Of a DNA stretch of 64,000 nt, positions 55,590 to 64,000 are shown in pieces; within the stretch, counting starts at the first letter, position 1; each line of letters starts with the position of its first letter. The notes beneath the pieces are model-generated. The model worked only from the letters and a program-made list of their open reading frames with translations, was not told the origin of the DNA and did no database searches. This DNA comes from Eurosta solidaginis (Eukaryota; Arthropoda; Insecta; Diptera; Tephritidae), in contig NW_027136914.1 in NCBI RefSeq assembly GCF_040869045.1, forward strand, positions 434,001-498,000. Direction: 5' to 3'. The position numbers were made by a program, and so were the translations under genes.

Positions 55590-55894
55590 AAATCCCTAAG
55601 AGGGCATGAAGAGAATATGTCCGCCACTACTCGTATGGATACAAAAAGGGCCTGCCGAACACTTCCATAGGGTACAAAGAGGAAGTGTCGAACAGTGGAG
55701 AAAAGATCTGTCCAACAATATGCGTGGGGGTATAAAGAGGACCAGTCCGACACTACCCGTTCAGGCATAAACAGGTATAATTGGCCTCTCCATAGGACAT
55801 GCCAAAACAAAAGGGACCACTCCAACCCATAAAAAAGATCAGAACTAGCTATAGTCACTTAATCCTTAGCGGCTAATTCCGGATTCATCCTAGA
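55590..55894. repeat. Irregular short tandem units
   Basis: Units of very roughly 40-50 bp repeat the pattern (G)GGTACAAAGAGG, then GTCGAACA, or its variants (ACAAAAAGGGCC, TATAAAGAGGACC). The trailing GGATTCATCCTAGACTAGTC matches the left arm of family D near 36450 in reverse. Confidence 0.4.
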
Positions 55895-56220
55895 CTAGTC
55901 ACTTTATTGCAGGATATTACTTGAGTGTATGTAATAGCGTTAGTTACACACCTAAAAAAATAATGCGATTAATCTCCTAAAGAGTGGTCTACAATTAATC
56001 TTTTTTGTCTGCACTAGGGTGTAATTGATACCCCCTACTCCCTTTTTGGTACAGTTGGGACTAGGTTGAAACTTACGTAGCTTATTTAAAGAAACAATAA
56101 AAAAAATTGGCTACGAAATGGTTAAAATAAATTAAAAGCAGTTAGTGAAGTAAAAAACAAAGCCACTAATATACTAGAAGAGCCTAAAATACTAGTAGCC
56201 TATATTCCACTATCGTAGGT
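55895..56220. repeat. Family D-related fragment
   Basis: ATGCGATTAATCTCC, TTTTTTGTCTGCACTAGGG and CTCCCTTTTTGGTACAG repeat the terminal text of family D. The ends are not clear. Confidence 0.4.
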
Positions 56221-56604
56221 TTTATTTTTCTACAATACCAGCTCGAGAAAAAATAAATAAAATAAACAAAAATGTTTGAACTCTTCTGTATTTGGTGACC
56301 TTTTGTGCATTATTTTTCTGATATCCGTTGATAGCATAGAAATTTTGGAATTTCTTTTCATTATTTTGTGTATTAAGAAAAACTTCGTACAAAACCCTAA
56401 GAAGCAAGATTTAGCCTAATCCAATAACTGATGACAAACAAACTTACGCGCACAATAAGGTGATTCTGTGACCAGAGCTGTTGTCCTTAACATAAAAAGG
56501 ATTCATGATTTTAAAAATAATAAAAATGATAATAATGGAACAACATAGATCTTTTAAGAACATTAGGCGAAGTTTTTATTCCAATTAGTGCTACGGAGCT
56601 ATTT
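56221..56604. other. No feature seen
   Basis: AT-rich. The 61-codon minus frame here is not recognisable. Confidence 0.3.
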
Positions 56605-56718
56605 TTATACTCAACGTGCTTTGCACACAGAATATATTAAATTTGGTAACATAACGGTTGGTTCTACAGGTATAAAGCAATCGAGATAGACATAGTGTTC
56701 CATAAATCAAAATCATCA
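56605..56718 (+). mobile_element. Helentron B 5' end fragment
   Basis: TATACTCAACGTGCTTTGCA is followed by ATAACGGTTGGTTCTACAGG and ATCAAAATCATCAGT, the same order as 66-185. It breaks off at 56718, where non-LTR-like coding begins. Confidence 0.6.
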
Positions 56719-57045
56719 GTAAAGCAATTTCTGCTTTTTATGCTAGGGGAATTAACGTGGGATCCCTCAAGGATTTTTCCTGCCTACTCCTACCTTTTAG
56801 AGCTTATTAAACTTCCTGCGGGACAAAGTCATAGAGAGATGGTAGGTGTGTTTATTTTAGTGAAAGTTATTACAAGAATGGTAAATGGTCCGTTTCCGCT
56901 TGATGCCAATTTATTTAATTTTCCCTTTATATATGTACATGCATGTCGAATTCCGCTATAAATGAACCTCTTCGTTTTCTGTGTACTGATTTCAATCAGA
57001 GCTGCAAAGGAACTGACATGCGTGATTCACTATTCTTAATAAAAT
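56719..57045 (+). pseudogene. Non-LTR pol C-terminal relic
   Basis: Two overlapping frames, split by a frameshift near 56945-56960, read LIKLPAGQSHREMVGVFILV, KVITRMVNGPF, then NEPLRFLCTDFNQ and DMRDSLFLIK. This resembles the extreme C-terminal tail of Jockey/I-type pol proteins (the 'RR...G.VFM.KLI.G.IDSPFLL' region). Family placement is by eye. Confidence 0.4.
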
Positions 57046-57379
57046 ATAGTCTACTGACTACCTTTAATACGCAATCACGTTCTTTTCAACTTCACACCTA
57101 TATCCACGGCTCCAATAATTTGATGAATGGCCTGATATCACGTCCTTTCCAACCTCTCAGACAACGCGGCCTTAAGCATTGTGTGGAAAATATACAACAG
57201 CTGCTTGAAGCCACGTTCATTCTGACCGAGCTAATAATCAATTGCCGTTTCTCGGCATCACAATCTATCTCGACAAGTGTTTTAACGAAAATTTGTGGCA
57301 GGGACGCAACAAATTAAGTGGGGTTAGACTTTTACAATAACAACACAAAGTTATTTAATAATATACATAAATATTCTGT
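57046..57379. other. Unassigned
   Basis: An open frame continues to 57317 without recognisable motifs. It is probably part of the preceding relic or older repeat. Confidence 0.3.
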
Positions 57380-58401
57380 AATATCTTTATAGTATAAAAG
57401 TAAATTATTTCAACATTCGACTCCAGTAATGATATGGTGCAACAAAATACAAAGATAAAAGGAATTTTCAAAATGGTCGTAACTCCGCCCTTTTTCATTT
57501 AATTGGTCTAGAATACTTTAATGACATAAGCCGAAAAAAATATTTACCAATCCTTGTGAAATTCGGTAGGGACATAGATCCTATGACGATAACTGTTTTT
57601 TGTGAAAGTGGGCGAAATCGATTGAAGCCATGCAGTTTTTATACACAGTCGACCGTCTGTCCTTCCGTTCGGCCGTTGTCACGATAACTTGCGCAAAAAA
57701 CGATATATCCTAACTAAACTTAGTTCACGTACTTATCTGAAGTCACTTTATCTTGGTATAAAATATGGCCGAAATCCGACTATGACCACGCCCACAATGA
57801 AAAAGATGCTATAATTCTGTACCAAATATGAAAAAAGAGATGAAACATGGTAATTGGATTTGTTTATTGACGCAAAATATAACTTTAGAAAAAAACTTTG
57901 TAAAATGGGTGTGACACCTACCATATTAAGTAAAAGAAAATGAAAAAGTTCTGAAGGGCGAAATCAAAAGCCCCTGGAATCTTGGCTGGAATATATAAAT
58001 AAATTAGCGGTACCCGACAGGAGATGTTCTGGTCACCCTGGTCCACATTTTGGCCGATATCACGAAAACGCCTTCACATGTATAACTAAGGGCTACTCCC
58101 TTTCAAAACCCTCATGAATACTTTTAATTTGATACCCATATCGTACAAACACATTCTAGAGTCACCCCTGGTCCACCCTTATTGCGATATCTCGAAAAGG
58201 CGTCCACCTATAGAACTAAGGCCCACTACGTTTTAAATAATCATTAACACCTTTCATTTGATACACATGCCATACAAACACTTAACAGGGTTACCCTAGG
58301 TTCATTTTGCTAAATGTTGATTTTCCCTTATTTTGTCTCCAAAGCTGTCAGCTGAGTATGTAATGTTCGGTTACACCCGAACTTAACCTTCCTTACTTGT
58401 T
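57380..58401 (+). mobile_element. Helentron A 3' part
   Basis: From the ATATCTTTATAGTAT block through the CGACCGTCTGTCC tract (57650) and about two 130-bp modules (58020-58290) to the terminal stem GTTCGG/CCGAAC and CTTACTTGTT at 58368-58401. The 5' half is missing. A Helentron B 5' end lies 660 bp upstream with the non-LTR relic between them. Confidence 0.65.
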
Positions 58402-58489
58402 TTCATTATAAAGGCTCCAAATAATTTTTTATGTATTTTTAATTAAACGGTTTTTTTAGCTTGACTTGACAAGGTTGAAACTTGGAATA

Positions 58490-58800
58490 TAGTTCAGAAC
58501 CCGATGACAATGCAATAATAAGAAAAAAATCGGCGCTAGGTGGCGAAGGGATCGAGATATTCACAAGAATGATATTTGTGGTCCGATTTGGCGCATATTT
58601 GGAACATATAAACATATAAGAATAGAACGCGACCTATGAAAAAAAATCGCTGCTAGGTGGCGCAAGGATCAAGATATTCACAAAAATCGTATTTGTGGTC
58701 CGATTTGGTCCATGTGTGGAACACATAGTACATACATGAATAGAAAGCGACCTATGATGCCCGATTTGGCTCATATTTGGAACAAATATTACATACAGTC
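58490..58800 (+). repeat. 117-bp tandem repeat, about 2.5 copies
   Basis: CTAGGTGGCG recurs at 58536 and 58653 (117 bp apart), followed by GATATTCACAA, TTTGTGGTCCGATTTGG and CGACCTATGA. A partial third unit begins near 58750. The parent element was not identified. Confidence 0.65.
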
Positions 58801-59040
58801 CGGTAGAAGTGACATCAAAATATTTTGGAGTTGGAGGAGGGACAAGCATACGTGGCGCAGAATCGAATAAAGTGTTTGGAAGCATTATGTGTTGAGGACT
58901 TATATTATAACAAATTGTCTGGAAGAGTCCTTGTAATAGTCCTGGTGAGTCACTAAATGAACTAAATAGAATAAGAAATAATAGGCAATTAAATAAAGAC
59001 TAAAAACTTGAAAATAAAATAATTAAAAAAAAAAAAATTT

Positions 59041-59430
59041 AAGTTAAACGGTTTTATTGAAAATAATACTTACATGAAGTAATAATAAAATAAAAGCTAG
59101 AAAATAATTAGGTAGATCCTAGGTACTAGTCATCGCACTCCTCATCAAACTAGGGCGTTGATAAGACAATTAAATAAAAGCGTTGGACGTGTCACATTTC
59201 TATTTATAGTGATATATAAGATCAATTGATCTTTAACCAAGTTATGCTACGCCACACGTTTTTAGAAATTTCACGCGCCCAACGCTTTTATTTAATTATC
59301 TGATCTAGGGCGTTGATCTGGATTGATGAGGAGTGTGATGACTAGTACCTAGGACCTACCTAATTATTTTCTAGCTTTTAGTATTATTATTACTTTATGT
59401 AATTATTGTTTTCAATAAAACCATTTACAA
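59041..59430. repeat. Imperfect palindrome
   Basis: Arms of about 145 bp (59041-59190 and about 59276-59430) share GGTTTTATTGAAAA, AGCTAGAAAATAATTAGGTA, CCTAGGTACTAGTCATC and ATTAAATAAAAGCGTTGG in inverted order around an 85-bp spacer. No coding is present. It is a foldback-type element or relic. Confidence 0.7.
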
Positions 59431-59456
59431 TTTTTGTTGTTATATCGGCCTACTGA

Positions 59457-59637
59457 TTTTAAGATCGCGGGTTCGAATCGAGCTCAAGGCCTAACAATAA
59501 TTTTTTATCATTATTATTGTTATGATAAATTTTTTCTTAATTGATTTTTTCAATTAAGAAAAAATTTATCATAACAATAATAATGATAAAAAATTATTGT
59601 TAGGCCTTGAGCTCGATTCGAACCCGCGATCTTAAAA
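59457..59637. repeat. Perfect 88-bp palindrome, 5-base loop
   Basis: The arms 59457-59544 and 59550-59637 are identical inverses over all 88 bases by my reading, with loop TTTTT. Each arm starts TTTTAAGATCGCGGGTTCGA, a strong match to a tRNA T-arm/B box, then AGCTCAAGGCC as in the palindrome at 46398-46838. Without mismatches, the formation or conversion must be recent. Confidence 0.9.
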
Positions 59638-59689
59638 CCATCTAACTTAAAATTTTTTGTTTAATTATTTTATTTTCGTGTCAATTGGC

Positions 59690-59905
59690 AAATGCAAAAT
59701 TGGTAAATGCAGTTTTTTAAAAAAAATTCGCTTATGGAGATTTAGAAGAATTTTGGTCGAAAAATCGACTTTTTTTTCGCAGGCTCGAAAACTATTTTTT
59801 TGGATATGCGTAGTGGAACTTTTTTTCCTGAGCCCAAATCGTATTGGAAAATCGGTGCGCGATATAGGTTAACTTTCGTCCATACAAATCGACCCAACCC
59901 AATAC
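59690..59905 (+). mobile_element. Half of a foldback MITE
   Basis: It matches the inverse of 33703-33900: GGTAAATGCAGTTTTTT, GGAGATTTAGAAGAATTTT, ATGCGTAGTGGAACTTTTTT and CATACAAATCGACCCAACC. The partner arm is absent. It shows the 33.7-kb element belongs to a multi-copy family. Confidence 0.65.
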
Positions 59906-60721
59906 ATATGTACATACATATGTATGCTTAAAAGATGGTAGGCATGTTCATCATACGCCTTGTAGTACATAGGAATGGAAGTTTATTTGATAAATAAATT
60001 TTTATATAGGTTGAAAATTCCATTTGGGCATTACCTTTTTGGCAGCAGTGCCTTTGTTTCAAATTGAATTACTTAGGATTTTTGTATTTATTCCATAGAC
60101 ACCGTATAATGTTTCTAAATTTCAAAGAAAATGAATCAAATCTTAATGCAGTCAATAGTAAATAAATTACAGATTTAAATTAAACCAATATACGAATAGG
60201 TTATACTAGAAAAATGGATATCCACCTGTATATCTAAACCATTTTTGTGTGTCATGCTTCTTCTTAGTATTTTTATGTGCTTTAATCATTTCACCCTCCA
60301 TTTGGGTATAAGTCACCCAGGTGAATTTTTACTATTAATATTTGTTTTACGGTTTTATAAACGAAAATTTAATAACAATTATTATCAACAATTTGTAGAG
60401 CGTAATAATGCGGTAGTCTTTAATTTTTATTTCAATAATAATTTTAGGAAAAAAGGAAACTTTTAAGGCAGTAATCTGAAATTTCTACTGCGACCTTATT
60501 TGTGATAATTTAGAGTTTTACATAGCCCTTTATTTTTGATATTGGTACTAGTTTTAGCATATACAGCTATCTAAAGCGTGTTGAAAAAACAAAGAAAAAT
60601 ACTTGTCCAACTATAACGAAAACCTTTCAAATCGCGCTTATTCAAACAAAACCTTAAAATAAACAATCACATATGAAAAATAGGGCATTGGGCAAATAGG
60701 GCGTATACGTCATATTTTTTT
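59906..60721. other. No gene recognised
   Basis: AT-rich. The 73-codon frame at 60245-60466 has no recognisable motif. Confidence 0.35.
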
Positions 60722-62174
60722 TGTTATACTCAGTTGAGCAAAGCTTGCAGAGTATATTAATTTTGTTCGCAAACGGTAATCCGTAACGGCATAAACTAAT
60801 CGAGACTTCTATATATCAAAATGATCTGGGCGAAAAAAGAAATTCATTTAGCCATGTCCGTCCGTCCTTCCGTAAACACGATAACTTAAGTAAATTTTGA
60901 GGTATCTTGATGAAGTTTGATATGTAGCTTCCTGGGCCCTCATCTCAGATCACTACTTAAAATAAACAAAATCGGACCATAACCACGCTCACTTTTTCGA
61001 TATCGAAAATTTCGGAAAACCAAAAAAGCGCGATAATTCATTACCAAAGACAGCTAAAGCGACGAAACTTGGTAGATGCGTTGACCTTATGACGCGAAAT
61101 AGAAAATTATTAAAGTTTTTGGGCAATGGGCGTTCCACCGCCCACTTTTAAAAGAACGTAATTTCAAAGTTTAGCAAGCTGTAATTTGGTAGTCGTTGAA
61201 GATATCATGATGAAATTTGGCAGGAACGTTACCCCTATTACTATATGTGTGCTAAATAAAAATTAGCAAAATCGGACTACGAACAGGCCCATTTAAAAAA
61301 AAAAATTTTTTTTAAGTTAAATTTTAACAAAAAATTTAATATCTTTACACTATATAAGTACGTTATGTCAACATTCAACTCCAGTAATGATATGGTGCAA
61401 CAAAATACAAAGATAAAAGAAAATTTCAAAATGGGCGTGGCTCCGCCTTTTTATACTCAGTTGAGCAGAGCTCACGGAGTATATTAAGTTTGATTGCATA
61501 ACGGTTGGTTGTACAGGTATAAAGGAATCGAGATAGATATAGACTTTCATATATCAAAATCATCAATATCGAAAAAAAATTTGATTTAGCCATGTCCGTC
61601 CGTTAACACGATAACTTGAGTAAATTTTGAGGTATCTTGATGAAATTTAGGAGTAGTTTCCTGAGCACTCATCTCAGATCGCTATTTAAAATGAACGATA
61701 TCGGACTATAACCACGCCCACTTTTTCGATATCGAAAATTTCGAAAAACCGAAAAAGTGCAATAATTCATTACCAAAGACAGCTAAAGCGACGAAATTTG
61801 GTAGATGCGTTGCCCTATGACGCGAAATAGAAAATTAGTAAAATTTTTGGGCAATGGGCGTGCCACCGCCCACTTTTAAAAGAACGTAATTTCAAAGTTT
61901 AGCAAGCTGTAATTTGGCAGTCGTTGAAGATATCATGATGAAATTTGGCAGGAACGTTACCCCTATTACTATATGTGTGCTAAATAAAAATTAGCAAAAT
62001 CGGACTACGAACAGGCCCATTTAAAAAAAAAATTTTTTTTAAGTCAAATTTTAACAAAAAATTTAATATTTTTACAGTATATAAATAAATTATGTCAACA
62101 TTCAACTCCAGAAATGATATGGTGCAACAAAATACAAAGATAAAATAAAATTTCAATATGGACGTGGCTCCGCC
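60722..62174 (+). repeat. Two head-to-tail partial Helentron A units
   Basis: 5' ends (TATACTCAGTTGAGCA) occur at about 60725, 61451 and 62179, spaced about 726-727 bp. The first two units stop inside the GGCTCCGCC phrase and run straight into the next 5' end through a CTTTTT overlap. They share private variants such as GACTACGAACAGGCCC, absent from the third copy, so they arose from one another. Confidence 0.8.
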
Positions 62175-64000
62175 TTTTTATACTCAGTTGAGCAGAGCTC
62201 ACAGAGTATATTAAGTTTGGTTGCATAACGGTTGGTTGTACAGGTATAAAGGAATCGAGATAGATATAGACTTCCATATATTAAAATCATCAGGATCGAA
62301 AAAAAATTTGATTTAGCCATGTCCGTCCCTTAACACGATAACTTGAGTAAATTTTTAAATATCTTGATGAAATTTGGTACGTAGGTTCCTGGGCACTCAT
62401 CTCAGATCGCTATTTAAAATGAAGGAAATCGGACTATAACCACGCCCACTTTTTCGATATCGAAAATTTCGAAAAACCGAAAAATGCGATAAAGCGATGA
62501 CATTTGGTAGGTGGGTTGACCTTATGACGCAGAATAGAAAATTAGTAAAATATTGGATAATGGGCGTGGCGCCGCCCACTTTTAAAAGAAGGTAATTTAA
62601 AATTTTGCAAGCTGTAATTTGGCAGTCGTTGAAGATATCATGATGAAATTTTGCAGGAACGTTACTCCTATTACTATATGTACGCGTAATAAAAACTAGC
62701 AAAATCGGAGAAGGACCACGCCCCTTTTTAAAAAAATTTTTTTTTTAAAGTAAAATTTTAACAAAAAATTTAATATCTTTACAGTATATAAATAAATTAA
62801 GTCAACATTCAACTCCAGTAATGATATGGTGCAACAAAATACAAAAATAAAAGAAAATTTCAAAACGGACGTGGCTCCGCCCTTTTTCGTTTAATTTGTC
62901 TAGGATACTTTTAATGCCATAAGTCGAACAACAATTTACCAACCCTTTTGAAATTCGGTAGGGGCATAGATTTTATGACGTTAACTGCTTTCTGTGAAAA
63001 TGGGCGAAATCGGTTGAAGTCACGCCCAGTTTTTATACACGGTCGTCCGTCTGTCCTTCCGCATGGCCTTTAACACGATAACTACAGCAAAAATCGACTT
63101 ATCTTTACTGAACTTAGTTCCCGTACTTATCTAAACGTACTTTATCTTGGTGTAAAAAATGAACGAGATCCGACTATGACCACGCCCACTTTTTCGATAT
63201 CGAAAATTCCGAAAAATTAAAAAAATGCCATAATTCTATACCAAATACGAAAAAAGGGATGAAACATGGTAATCGGATTGGTTTATTGACGCGAAATATA
63301 ACTTTGGAAAAAACTTTGTAAAATGGTTGTGACACCTACCATATTAAGTAGAAGAAAATGAAAAAGTTCTGCGGGGCGAAACCAAAAGCCCTTTGAATCT
63401 TGGCAAGAATACTATTCGTGGTATTACATATATAAATAAATTAGCGGTATCCAACAGATGAAGTTCTCGGTCACCCTGGTCCACATTTTGGTCGATATCT
63501 GGAAAACGCCTTCACATATACAACTACCACCACTCCCTTTTAAAACTCTCATTAGTACCTTTAATTTGATACCAATATCGTAGAAACACATTTTAGGGTC
63601 ACCCCTGGTCCACCTTTATGGCGATATCTCGAAAAGGATTCCACCTATAGAACTAAGCCCCACGCCCTTTTAAAATACTCATTAACACCTTTCATTTGAT
63701 ACCCATATCGTACAAACATATTCTAGAGTCACCCCTGGTCCACCTTTATGGCGATATTTCAAAACGGTGGCCACCTATAGAACTAAGGACCACTCCCTTT
63801 TAAAATACTCATTAACACCTTTCGTTTGATACCCATATTGTACAAACGCATTCTAGAGTCACCCCTGGTCCACCTTTATGGCGATATCTCGAAAAAGAGA
63901 CCACCTATACAACTACCACCACTCCCTTTTAAAACCCTCATTAATACCTTTAATTTGATACCCATATCGTACAAACACATCCTAGAGTCACCCCTGGTCC
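62175..64000 (+). mobile_element. Helentron A, third unit, running off the window
   Basis: This unit continues past the junction point seen in the two units upstream: GGCTCCGCCCTTTTTCG, the CGTCCGTCTGTCC tract near 63045, the CGATATCG palindrome near 63197, then 130-bp modules. The 3' end is beyond 64000. Confidence 0.7.
63480..64000 (+). repeat. 130-bp modules at window end
   Basis: At least four modules, recognised by TCACCCCTGGTCCACCTTTA at 63599, 63729 and 63859 (130 bp apart) and the start of another at the window edge. The array may extend beyond the window. Confidence 0.75.

Overview
The window is intergenic or heterochromatin-like DNA from an insect, most likely a higher fly (Diptera). 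A tephritid fruit fly is my best guess, based on the style of the abundant repeats; this is inference, not proof. It is AT-rich, and I recognise no host protein-coding gene. Nearly all recognisable sequence is transposable element (TE): rolling-circle elements, LTR and non-LTR retrotransposons, a Penelope-like element, a tRNA-derived SINE, piggyBac-like DNA transposons and foldback (long inverted-repeat) elements.

Layout. 0-9 kb: copies of a Helentron/DINE-like nonautonomous rolling-circle family (subfamilies A and B here), an internally inverted Penelope relic and decayed Jockey-like non-LTR relics. 9.0-12.3 kb: a decayed, 5'-truncated Helitron (HUH Rep plus Pif1-type helicase) on the minus strand, ending in CTAG. 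13-28.5 kb: a non-LTR retrotransposon (possible ORF1, then endonuclease-RT) split by two LTR retrotransposons, a deleted Ty3/gypsy copy (16404-18668, TSD CTACT) and a near-complete BEL/Pao copy (19270-27778, two 926-bp LTRs, TSD ATGT). 28.5-39 kb: older repeats, Jockey relics, a foldback MITE and a Helentron B copy carrying a SINE. 39.2-43.1 kb: a long Helentron A copy whose core has expanded into about 19 copies of a 130-bp tandem repeat. 43.7-46.3 kb: an apparently intact piggyBac-like transposon with TTAA flanks, terminal inverted repeats and a 584-residue transposase in three exons. 46.4-53.3 kb: a 441-bp palindrome, a Jockey relic, and a foldback element holding a decayed piggyBac that itself holds a non-LTR 3' end. 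53.6-64 kb: more Helentron A copies, including a head-to-tail tandem of about 727-bp units, plus two adjacent palindromes, one with perfect 88-bp arms.

How it fits together. Insertion order can be read from target-site duplications and interruptions. The youngest-looking pieces are the piggyBac at 43.7-46.3 kb (open reading frame preserved), the BEL element (8 mismatches between its LTRs by my count) and the perfect palindrome. No CRISPR array, operon, rRNA gene or free-standing tRNA gene was seen. All similarity statements are from reading translations by eye; no database search was run.
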